Source: Ornithinimicrobium sediminis
GTDB taxonomy: Bacteria > Actinomycetota > Actinomycetes > Actinomycetales > Dermatophilaceae
Direction: 5' to 3'
Length of the DNA: 64,000 bases
NCBI RefSeq assembly: GCF_021272345.1
Contig: NZ_JAJSDQ010000002.1
Location: 372,001 to 436,000, forward strand
Every line of letters begins with the position of its first letter. Positions within the stretch are counted from its first letter, which is position 1. Below the pieces are notes generated by a model. The model was not told the DNA's origin. It made no database searches and saw only the letters and a program-made list of their open reading frames with translations. The position numbers were made by a program, and so were the translations under genes. Positions 8,246-15,386 of the stretch are shown here, one piece after another.

Positions 8246-9427
8246 ATGTTCGAGCTCAGCAAGGACCACGAGGACTTCCGCGCGCTGGTGCGCGACTTCG
8301 CGCAGAACGAGGTCGCACCGCACGTGGAGCGCTGGGACGCCGAGGCCCACTTCCCGACCGAGCTGGTTCCCGCGATGGGCGAGCTCGGCCTGTTCGGCCT
8401 CAACGCCCCGGAGGAGTACGGCGGCGCAGGGCTGGACGAGGGGGGCTTCACCTACCTGTGCCTGGCGATCGAGGAGCTGGGCAGGGTCGACCAGTCCATC
8501 GGCATCACCCTGTCCGCCGGGGTGGGCCTGGGCATCAACCCGATCCTCACCTACGGCACCGACGAGCAGAAGCAGCGGTGGCTGCCCGACCTCGTGGCAG
8601 GACGCGCCCTCGCGGGCTTCGGGCTGACCGAGCCGGAGGCAGGCTCTGACGCCGGTGCCACGAAGACCCGGGCCACCCTGGCCGACGGGACCTGGACGGT
8701 CAACGGGGCCAAGGCCTTCATCACCAACTCCGGCACCGACATCACCTCGGTCGTGACGGTGACGGCCAAGACCGGCGAGACCTCTGAGGGCAAGCCTGAG
8801 CTCAGCGCGGTCATGGTGCCCTCCGGCACTCCCGGCTTCGTCGTCGAGCCGGCCTACCGCAAGCTCGGCTGGCACATCAGCGACACCCACGGCCTCACCT
8901 TCGAGGGATGCCAGGTCCCGGAGGCGAACCTCCTGGGAGCGCGCGGGGAGGGGTTCAAACAGTTCCTGAAGACCCTCGACGACGGGCGCATCGCCATCTC
9001 CGCCCTGGCCGTGGGCTGCGCCCAGCGGATGCTGGAGGAGGCGAGCTCGTACAGCCGGACCCGGATCGCCTTCGGCCGACCGATCGCGGTCAACCAGGGC
9101 GTCTCCTTCCAGATCGCCGACCTGGCCGTCATGGTCGAGGCCGCCCGGCTGCTCACCTACAAGGCCGCCTGGCTCAAGGACGAGCAGGAGGCGGGCCGCC
9201 GGGGGGTGGCCGAGGTGAAGCAGGCCGCCGCCATCGCCAAGCTCTACTCCACCGAGGCCGCGGTCACCGCGACCCGCATCGCCACGCAGGTCTTCGGCGG
9301 CAACGGCTTCATGGAGGAGTACCCCGTCGCCCGGTTCTTCCGGGACGCCAAGATCCTGGAGATCGGTGAGGGCACCTCCGAGGTCCAGCGCATGCTCATC
9401 GCGCGGGGCCTGGGACTGCCGGCCTGA
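8246..9427 (+). CDS. Acyl-CoA dehydrogenase (short/branched-chain type)
   Basis: This 393-residue flavoenzyme introduces the alpha-beta double bond into an acyl-CoA using FAD. Family motifs seen are FGLTEPEAGSD, the FAD/substrate loop TNSGTDI, QVFGGNGFMEEYP and EIGEGTSEVQR. The last motif holds the catalytic Glu at the position used by butyryl- and branched-chain dehydrogenases. Isovaleryl-CoA dehydrogenases instead carry Gly there and use another Glu, so isovaleryl specificity is not favoured. The gene heads an operon with a carboxyltransferase beta chain 4 bases downstream and is divergent from a LiuR-like MerR gene, pointing to branched-chain amino acid or related acyl-CoA catabolism. Confidence 0.9.
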   Translation: MFELSKDHEDFRALVRDFAQNEVAPHVERWDAEAHFPTELVPAMGELGLFGLNAPEEYGGAGLDEGGFTYLCLAIEELGRVDQSIGITLSAGVGLGINPILTYGTDEQKQRWLPDLVAGRALAGFGLTEPEAGSDAGATKTRATLADGTWTVNGAKAFITNSGTDITSVVTVTAKTGETSEGKPELSAVMVPSGTPGFVVEPAYRKLGWHISDTHGLTFEGCQVPEANLLGARGEGFKQFLKTLDDGRIAISALAVGCAQRMLEEASSYSRTRIAFGRPIAVNQGVSFQIADLAVMVEAARLLTYKAAWLKDEQEAGRRGVAEVKQAAAIAKLYSTEAAVTATRIATQVFGGNGFMEEYPVARFFRDAKILEIGEGTSEVQRMLIARGLGLPA

Positions 9428-9431
9428 CACG

Positions 9432-10994
9432 ATGGCCCCCATGACGAACGCGCATCCCGACCCACGGGTCGCCGACCTGCGGCAACGGCTCGAGGTGGCC
9501 CTCGAGGCCTCCGCCGGCCCCAGTGAGCAGGCTCGCGCCAAGCTGGACTCCCAGGGCAAGCTCTACGTCCGCGAGCGCATCGCGCTGCTCTTCGACGAGG
9601 GGACGTTCGTCGAGGACGGGCGCTACGCCAACGCCACGGCCACGGGGCTGCCCGCCGACGGCGTGGTGACGGGCCGGGGCGAGGTCGACGGGAGGGCGGC
9701 CATCGTGGTCGCCAACGACCCGACGGTCAAGGCCGGCTCGTGGGGTGCCCGCACGGTCGAGAAGATCATCCGGGCCACCGAGGCCGCGCTGCGTGAGGAG
9801 CTGCCCGTCTTCTGGTTCGTGGACTCCGCCGGAGCCCGGATCACCGACCAGGTCGACCTCTTCCCCGGTCGGCGCGGTGCGGGCCGGATCTTCCACAACC
9901 AGGTCGCGCTGTCGGGCAAGGTGCCCCAGATCTGCTGCCTCTTCGGGCCCTCGGCGGCGGGGGGTGCCTACATCCCCAGCTTCACCGACATCGTGGTCAT
10001 GGTCGAGGGCAACGCCTCGATGTACCTCGGTAGCCCGCGGATGGCGGAGATGGTGGTCGGTGAGACGGTCTCCCTGGAGGAGATGGGGGGCGCTCGGATG
10101 CACTGCACGGTCTCCGGGGTGGGCGACCTCCTGGCGTCCGACGACACGGAGGCCATCGAGCTGGCCAAGCTGTACTTCTCCTACGTGCCCGACAGCTGGC
10201 GCACGCCCACGCCCCGGTACGAGGTGGAGGAGCCCTCGCTGCCGCTGACCCGTGACACGGTGCCGCAGGCCGAGTCGGTGCCCTTCGACGTCCACGACGT
10301 CATCGACGGGCTCGTGGACGCCGACAGCTTCTTCGAGATCAAGCCGCTCTTCGCGCCCGAGCTCGTCATCGGGTTCGGCCGGATGGCAGGGGAGACGGTG
10401 GGCCTGGTGGCCAACAACTCCGCCGTCAAGGGTGGGGTGCTGTTCAGCGACTCCGCCGACAAGGCGTCACGCTTCATCTGGCTGTGCGACGCCTTCGGGA
10501 TCCCGCTGGTCTACCTCGCGGACGTGCCAGGCTTCATGATCGGCTCGGAGGTGGAGCGTGGCGGCATCATCCGCCACGGCGCCAAGATGGTCTCCGCGGT
10601 GTCCGAGGCGACGGTCCCGCAGTTCTGCGTCGTCGTGCGCAAGGCCTACGGCGCCGGCCTGTACGCCATGGGCGGGCCGGGGTTCGGGCCGGACGCCACG
10701 CTGGCCCTGCCGACGGCGCGCATCGCCGTGATGGGGCCTGAGGCTGCCGTCAACGCGGTCTACGCCAACAAGGTCGCCGCCATCGACGACCCGGCCGACC
10801 GGGAGGCCTTCGTCGCGGCCCGGCGAGCGGAGTACCTCGAGGACGTCGACCTCGAGCGGCTGGCGGCAGACCTGGTCATCGACGGCATCGTGGAGGCCGA
10901 CGCGCTGCGCGCCGAGCTGGTGCACCGCCTGCGGTACGCGGCACGCAGGGACCGGCACTTCTCCACCCGGCACCGTGGGGTGCCGCCGGTCTGA
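9432..10994 (+). CDS. Acyl-CoA carboxylase beta chain (carboxyltransferase)
   Basis: This 520-residue carboxyltransferase has N and C crotonase-like halves. GPSAAGGAYIPSFTD forms the oxyanion/acyl-CoA pocket and GAGLYAMGGPGFGPDATLALP the C-half biotin pocket. It transfers CO2 from carboxybiotin on the alpha chain to an acyl-CoA. It differs clearly from the AccD5-like chain at 18497-20101 (for example GGAYIPSFTD here against [11 protein letters not shown] there), so substrates probably differ. Linkage to the acyl-CoA dehydrogenase suggests an acyl-CoA from branched-chain catabolism; methylcrotonyl-CoA is possible but unproven. Either ATG at 9432 or ATG at 9441 could be the start; neither has a strong ribosome binding site. 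Confidence 0.88.
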   Translation: MAPMTNAHPDPRVADLRQRLEVALEASAGPSEQARAKLDSQGKLYVRERIALLFDEGTFVEDGRYANATATGLPADGVVTGRGEVDGRAAIVVANDPTVKAGSWGARTVEKIIRATEAALREELPVFWFVDSAGARITDQVDLFPGRRGAGRIFHNQVALSGKVPQICCLFGPSAAGGAYIPSFTDIVVMVEGNASMYLGSPRMAEMVVGETVSLEEMGGARMHCTVSGVGDLLASDDTEAIELAKLYFSYVPDSWRTPTPRYEVEEPSLPLTRDTVPQAESVPFDVHDVIDGLVDADSFFEIKPLFAPELVIGFGRMAGETVGLVANNSAVKGGVLFSDSADKASRFIWLCDAFGIPLVYLADVPGFMIGSEVERGGIIRHGAKMVSAVSEATVPQFCVVVRKAYGAGLYAMGGPGFGPDATLALPTARIAVMGPEAAVNAVYANKVAAIDDPADREAFVAARRAEYLEDVDLERLAADLVIDGIVEADALRAELVHRLRYAARRDRHFSTRHRGVPPV

Positions 10995-11003
10995 GCAGCG
11001 CGC

Positions 11004-11645
11004 TCAGGCCCATGGCCACAGCTCGTGCCACACGTGGCCGAGCTCGCGGAGCAGGGTGCGCACCAGCGGCAGGCTGACCCCGACGACCGCGTGGTAGTCG
11101 CCCTCGATCCGCTCCACGAAGGGGCCGCCGAGACCGTCCACGGTGAACGCCCCGGCGACGTGCAGCGGTTCTCCCGTGGCGACGTACGCCTCGATCTCCT
11201 CGTCACTCAGGTCCGCGAAGTGCACGACCGTGGACGCCGTCGCCCCCACGTGCCGCTCGTGACCGGCCACGCGCTGGTCGATCATCCAGTGGCCCGAGTG
11301 GAGCACGCCGCTGCGGCCGCGCATCCGCCGCCAACGGGCGATCGCCTGGTGGGGGTCGCGGGGCTTGCCGAACACCTGCCCGTCGAGCTCGAGCACCGAG
11401 TCGCAGGCCAGCACCAGTGGTGCCCGCCGGCCCTGCTCGAGCAGCCTGGACCCGACCCGCTCACCCTTGGCCCGGGCCAGCACCAGGGGCACCTCGTCGA
11501 GGGTCAGGGGTCCGGACCTCCTCCTCGCCTCGTCCAGGGCGGCGTCCTCGTCCACCCCGGAGACGATTACCTCAGGGTCCACGCCTGCGGCGCGCAGCGT
11601 GGACAGCCGGGCGGGTGAGGCCGATGCGAGCACCAGAGGGATCAC
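11004..11645 (-). CDS. maf: Maf-family nucleoside triphosphate pyrophosphatase
   Basis: This 213-residue protein begins VIPLVLASASPARL, the Maf nucleotide-binding signature (S-x-S-P-x-R), and has ACDSVLELDGQVFGKP with the catalytic Asp, then HSGH and GAFTVDGLGGPFVERIEGDYHAVVG. Maf proteins hydrolyse non-canonical or pyrimidine nucleoside triphosphates and influence septation. The start GTG at 11645 is favoured over GTG 11654 because TATCGT lies exactly 7 bases upstream. The gene is convergent with the carboxyltransferase, with a 9-base gap; maf next to accD genes is also the mycobacterial arrangement. Confidence 0.9.
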   Translation of the reverse strand: MIPLVLASASPARLSTLRAAGVDPEVIVSGVDEDAALDEARRRSGPLTLDEVPLVLARAKGERVGSRLLEQGRRAPLVLACDSVLELDGQVFGKPRDPHQAIARWRRMRGRSGVLHSGHWMIDQRVAGHERHVGATASTVVHFADLSDEEIEAYVATGEPLHVAGAFTVDGLGGPFVERIEGDYHAVVGVSLPLVRTLLRELGHVWHELWPWA

Positions 11646-11652
11646 GGCCCGC

Positions 11653-11658
11653 ACGATA
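11653..11658 (-). promoter_or_regulatory. Leaderless-type -10 (TATCGT) for maf
   Basis: TATCGT lies 7 bases before the GTG at 11645. It supports the shorter start over the alternative GTG at 11654, which would overlap the hexamer. Confidence 0.4.
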
Positions 11659-11757
11659 CCGGTTGCGGTCGCGGCCGAGGTGGGGTTGCGTGGAGGACCC
11701 GTTCGGGGGACCATGGCAGAACCTTCGATTTGTGAAAAACTTCACGAGGAGTCAACG

Positions 11758-12003
11758 ATGAGCGAACCCACGCAGCACCCGCAGCAGGCCGAGAACGTCT
11801 CCTGGACGGACCTGGGCCACGACCTGTGGAACTACCTGACCGGTCGCGGTGCGGCCATCAACTACAGCTTCGTCGACATGGAGGTGGAGGTGCCGCGGGA
11901 CACCGGCCCCGACGCCCCCCGCGCGACCTGGAAGCTCAACGGCACCCTGCGCATCACCACCTCCGACGACGAGTCGTCCGGCTCGGACCCTTTCACCGGC
12001 TGA
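11758..12003 (+). CDS. Small acidic protein of unknown function
   Basis: This 81-residue protein is preceded by a good ribosome binding site (GAGGAG, about 6 bases before the ATG at 11758). It is soluble and acidic, with a predicted short helix (WTDLGHDLWNYLTGRGAAINYSFVDMEVEVP) followed by a strand-rich part and a disordered acidic tail (TTSDDESSGSDPFTG). I do not recognise the family. Its stop lies 5 bases before the FHA-domain gene, so the pair is almost certainly co-translated and may act together. The leader just upstream has the short inverted repeat GTGAA-AAAC-TTCAC at 11732-11745. Confidence 0.7.
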   Translation: MSEPTQHPQQAENVSWTDLGHDLWNYLTGRGAAINYSFVDMEVEVPRDTGPDAPRATWKLNGTLRITTSDDESSGSDPFTG

Positions 12004-12008
12004 CCGGC

Positions 12009-12890
12009 ATGACGCGGCAGCTGCGACTGGACGCCGACCTGACCTTCTCGGTCAGCAACCCACCCGTCGACGGGCAGGAGGGCACGGTCGTCCAGGGGAC
12101 CGTCACGGCGGACGGCACCCACGTCGACATCACCGTGGACCGGCTGGAGTCGCTCGCGCCCGGCACGACCATGCGGGGGTCCGCAGCCACCGCCCGCACG
12201 ATCGCCAAGCAGCTGGCCGACCATGGCCTCAGCGTGTCCCTGAACGGTCCCGAGGGTCGTGTGCTGACCCTCGGGGCCGTCAAGGTGCCTGTGCTCCAGC
12301 GACTGGCGATCCGGTCGCCGCACCTGCGGATCGACGACCTGGGGCAGGCGCGGGCCCTCCTGCGCAGCCGGGGCAGGGTCACCGGCGGCCCGTCGTTGGC
12401 GGACCTGCTGCCACCGGGCACGCCCTGGCCTCCCGCACCGACCTTCCGCTACCGCCGACGGCGCATCACGACCACCCACGACCCGCGCGGGGGCGGCCGG
12501 CCCAGACTGGTCTTCTCCGTCTCGCAGGCCCCCGTGGTGGGCGCGACCCGGCGTGTCTACTACCTCGCCCGGGGCACGACCACCATCGGCAGCGACCCGA
12601 CCAACGACCTGGTGCTCGAGGGCCTGCAGCCCCAGCACGCCGAGGTGCGTCGCCGGGCCGAGGACGACGAGTACTTCCTGCACGCGCTCGGTGGCGCGGA
12701 GCCGACCCGGGTCAACGGGGCGCAGGCCGACACCCAGGTGCTGCGTACAGGCTCGCGGGTGCAGCTGGGGGAGTGGACGATGTCCTACGCCCGCGAGGAG
12801 TTCGCCGACCACGGCCGGCCCTTCGGTGGCCGGGAGGGCGGGGAGTTCAGCGACCAGCGGCCGCAGGAGCGTCCCACCACCTACCGGTAG
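12009..12890 (+). CDS. FHA-domain protein
   Basis: This 293-residue protein has a strand-rich N-terminal domain of unknown type (residues 1-110) and a basic linker (FRYRRRRITTTHDPRGGG). A C-terminal forkhead-associated domain at about 175-270 carries the hallmarks TTIGSDPTNDLVL, QHAEVRR and TRVNG. FHA domains bind phosphothreonine peptides, in actinobacteria usually targets of PknA/PknB-type kinases; no kinase gene lies in this window. The start ATG at 12009 is 5 bases after the small acidic gene. The N-terminal domain (AATARTIAKQLADHGLSVSL, GAVKVPVLQRLAI) might bind a ligand, but I cannot name it. Confidence 0.8.
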   Translation: MTRQLRLDADLTFSVSNPPVDGQEGTVVQGTVTADGTHVDITVDRLESLAPGTTMRGSAATARTIAKQLADHGLSVSLNGPEGRVLTLGAVKVPVLQRLAIRSPHLRIDDLGQARALLRSRGRVTGGPSLADLLPPGTPWPPAPTFRYRRRRITTTHDPRGGGRPRLVFSVSQAPVVGATRRVYYLARGTTTIGSDPTNDLVLEGLQPQHAEVRRRAEDDEYFLHALGGAEPTRVNGAQADTQVLRTGSRVQLGEWTMSYAREEFADHGRPFGGREGGEFSDQRPQERPTTYR

Positions 12891-12935
12891 CGTCAGGGCA
12901 GGGCCCCCGCGCACCGGGTCGTGGCTCCTGCAGGG

Positions 12936-14618
12936 TCAGAGCTCGTCCAGCAGCGCTGCCCGCAGGGTGTCCAGCCCCACCCCGCCGATGTCGAGCGCGC
13001 GGCGGTGGAAGGCCTTCAGGTCGAAGGCGTCACCCTCGCGGCGTCGCAGCTCGTCGCGGAGCTCGAGCCACAGGCGCTCACCCACCTTGTAGGACGGCGC
13101 CTGGCCGGGCCAGCCCAGGTAGCGGTCGAGCTCGAACCGCACGAAGCCCTCGTCCATGTTGACGTGGTCGTTGAGGAACTCCCAGGCCTTGTCGTAGGTC
13201 CACTCGCCGCCGCCCACCTCGTCGGGGGCCTCGAAGCCGCAGTGCACCCCGATGTCGAGGACCACCCGTGCTGCCCGCAGCGACTGGCCGTCCAGGAGGC
13301 CCATCCGCATGCCTGGGTCGTCCATGTAGCCGAGGTCGGCCATGAGCCACTCGGCGTAGAGCGCCCAGCCCTCGCCGTGCCCCGAGGTGAACGAGGCCAG
13401 CCGGCGCCAGCGGTTGAGCAGGCTGCTGCGGTAGACGGTCTGCCCGATCTGCAGGTGGTGACCGGGGACGCCCTCGTGGTAGACGGTGGTCAGCTCGCGC
13501 CAGGTGCTGAACTCGGTGAGGCCCTTGGGCACCGACCACCACATCCGGCCCGGCCGGCTGAAGTCCTCGGAGGGAGCCGTGTAGTAGATGCCGCCGGTCT
13601 GGCTGGGTGCGATCAGGCACTCGATGCGACGGATGGGCTCCGGGATGTCGAAGTGGACGTCCCCGAGGTCGGCGACCGCCTCGTCCGCCTTGACCTGCAT
13701 CCACTCGCGCAGGGCCTCGGTGCCGTGCAGCTGGTAGCGCTCGTCCTGGTCCAGCAGCGCGACGGCCTCCTTCACACTGGCGCCGGGGCGCACCCGGTCA
13801 GCCGTCTCCTCCATGAGAGCGGTGATGCGGGCCAGCTCCTCCTGCCCCCAGCGGTAGGTCTCGGCGAGGTCGATGTCCGCGCCGAGGAAGCTGCGCGACA
13901 TGAGCCGGTAGCGCTCCGTGCCCGCGGCGTCGGAGACGGGGGCATCGTCCAGGAGCTCCTCGGTGAGGGCCTGCGCCAGACGACCGTATGCCGCACAGGC
14001 GGCGTCGACCGCCGCGGACAGGTCGTCCCGCAGCTCCTCGTCCTGCCCGCCCGCCTCACTCAGGAGCATGCGGAAGGTGCTGTCCGCACCGGCCTGCTCC
14101 CGGCACTGCTCGGCGACCTTGTCGACCTGGCGGCGGGGGGCGATGGCTCCTCGGTCGGAAGAGTAGCGCAGCGCCGAGGCGTACTGCTCCAGCGCGACCG
14201 GGACCGCCCGCAGCCGGGCCGTCACGACACCCCAGTCGGCGGCGTCGTCCTTGCGCATGAGGTCGAAGATGTCGCGCACAGCCTGGACGGGCGAGGCGAT
14301 GACGTTGAGCTCCATGGGGTCGACGCCCTGCAGCATCCGCTCGCCGGTCTCGACCTCCAGCCCCAGACGCTCGCGCAGCGCCGCCACGGTGACCCGGTCG
14401 ACGTCGTCCACCGGGTCGGCACCGTCCAGGGCGTGCAGGGTCCGCCGGGCCAGGTCGACGCGCGCGCGCACGCCTTCGATGGACAGGTCGTCGATGCGGT
14501 CGTCCGCCCCGGGCACCCCCAGGTAGGTCGCCTCCAGCGGGCTCAGCTCCACGGAGGTGTCCAGGTGGGCATCGGCGATGCGGTCGATCTCGGTCCGGTC
14601 TCGGGTCTGCTCGGTCAC
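12936..14618 (-). CDS. DUF885-family metallopeptidase-like protein
   Basis: This 560-residue, mostly helical protein carries the DUF885 signature VYHEGVPGHHLQ, an HExxxxH-like zinc motif, and a conserved downstream Glu context (GHGEGWALYAEWLM). There is no signal peptide, so it is cytosolic. DUF885 proteins are related to M32/M3-like peptidases, but few are characterised. The start is GTG at 14618, exactly 7 bases from the -10 hexamer TACGTT; longer upstream extensions would run through the divergent MOSC gene. Confidence 0.85.
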   Translation of the reverse strand: MTEQTRDRTEIDRIADAHLDTSVELSPLEATYLGVPGADDRIDDLSIEGVRARVDLARRTLHALDGADPVDDVDRVTVAALRERLGLEVETGERMLQGVDPMELNVIASPVQAVRDIFDLMRKDDAADWGVVTARLRAVPVALEQYASALRYSSDRGAIAPRRQVDKVAEQCREQAGADSTFRMLLSEAGGQDEELRDDLSAAVDAACAAYGRLAQALTEELLDDAPVSDAAGTERYRLMSRSFLGADIDLAETYRWGQEELARITALMEETADRVRPGASVKEAVALLDQDERYQLHGTEALREWMQVKADEAVADLGDVHFDIPEPIRRIECLIAPSQTGGIYYTAPSEDFSRPGRMWWSVPKGLTEFSTWRELTTVYHEGVPGHHLQIGQTVYRSSLLNRWRRLASFTSGHGEGWALYAEWLMADLGYMDDPGMRMGLLDGQSLRAARVVLDIGVHCGFEAPDEVGGGEWTYDKAWEFLNDHVNMDEGFVRFELDRYLGWPGQAPSYKVGERLWLELRDELRRREGDAFDLKAFHRRALDIGGVGLDTLRAALLDEL

Positions 14619-14623
14619 GGTCC

Positions 14624-14640
14624 CGAACGTACTACGTTCG
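14624..14640. promoter_or_regulatory. Symmetric divergent leaderless promoter shared by the DUF885 and MOSC genes
   Basis: CGAACGTA-C-TACGTTCG is a perfect 8+1+8 inverted repeat. Each arm contains TACGTT pointing outwards. The left one ends 7 bases before the GTG at 14618 (minus strand) and the right one 7 bases before the ATG at 14646 (plus strand). Both genes therefore appear to be driven by one mirror-image element. Confidence 0.6.
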
Positions 14641-14645
14641 TCGGC

Positions 14646-15314
14646 ATGGCGAGTGCTCGGATCAGGTCGGTCAACACGGGGCGGGCCCACCCCATGCCGG
14701 AGGCCTCCACGGGGGTGACCGGCATCGACACGGCACCCGTGCGGTCCATCGAGGTGCGCGCCCCTGGCCCCAAGCGGGACGGCGGCGGCAGCGGCGTGGC
14801 CGGTGACGTCATCGGCAACCTGCGGCACCACGGAGGCGACCAGCAGGCCGTGTATGCCCTGGCGCGGGAGGAGCTGGACGCCTGGTCGGCGGAGCTCGGC
14901 CGCGACCTGCCCGACGGGATGTTCGGCGAGAACCTCACCACGGAGGGCATCGACGTGGACGCCGCCGTCCTGGGACAGCGATGGCAGGTCGGTGACCGGG
15001 TCGTCCTGCGGGTCTGCGGGCCTCGCATCCCGTGCCAAACCTTCGCCGTCCGGATGGGGGAGCCGGCGTGGGTGCGCCGCTTCACCGAACGGGGCCGACC
15101 CGGGGCCTACCTGGCGGTGGAGGTGCCCGGCACCCTGCGCCCGGGTGACCCGGTCGTGCCCGGCGAGCCGCCGCAGCACGGTCTGGACGTCATGGACGCC
15201 TTCGCGGCCTTCATGGGGGAGCGGGACCTGGCGGCCGCACTCCTGGTGGCCGGCTGCCTGCACCCGGACGACCACGCCGAGCTCGAGCGCTCGCTCCGCC
15301 GGCGCAGCCACTGA
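14646..15314 (+). CDS. MOSC-domain protein (YiiM-like)
   Basis: This 222-residue MOSC-domain protein shows the invariant Cys in the segment RIPCQTFAVRMGEP and the upstream GGDQQAVYALAREELDAW and FGENLTTEGID motifs of the YiiM branch. MOSC domains bind molybdenum cofactor or sulfur; YiiM-type proteins in other bacteria take part in reduction of N-hydroxylated compounds with partner reductases. No molybdenum enzyme is encoded nearby. Its ATG at 14646 is 7 bases from the mirror-image promoter shared with the DUF885 gene. It is convergent with the subtilase, separated by a 15-bp terminator hairpin. Confidence 0.88.
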   Translation: MASARIRSVNTGRAHPMPEASTGVTGIDTAPVRSIEVRAPGPKRDGGGSGVAGDVIGNLRHHGGDQQAVYALAREELDAWSAELGRDLPDGMFGENLTTEGIDVDAAVLGQRWQVGDRVVLRVCGPRIPCQTFAVRMGEPAWVRRFTERGRPGAYLAVEVPGTLRPGDPVVPGEPPQHGLDVMDAFAAFMGERDLAAALLVAGCLHPDDHAELERSLRRRSH

Positions 15315-15328
15315 CGGCCGCACACGCA

Positions 15329-15362
15329 GGCGGCCCGCCTCCCGAGGGGGAGGCGGGCCGCC
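15329..15362. terminator. Bidirectional intrinsic-type hairpin between MOSC gene and subtilase
   Basis: Arms 15329-15343 and 15348-15362 are perfect 15-bp complements with a GAGG loop. The hairpin lies between convergent stops at 15314 and 15387. There is no U-tract on either side, as is common for actinobacterial terminators. Confidence 0.7.
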
Positions 15363-15386
15363 GGTGTCACCGCGAGGTGCCAGGGG

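Noticed and set aside
8246-9427. Annotation as isovaleryl-CoA dehydrogenase from the LiuR-like context
   Set aside because: The C-terminal motif carries Glu (IGEGTSEVQ), where isovaleryl-CoA dehydrogenases have Gly, so a specific name is not supported.
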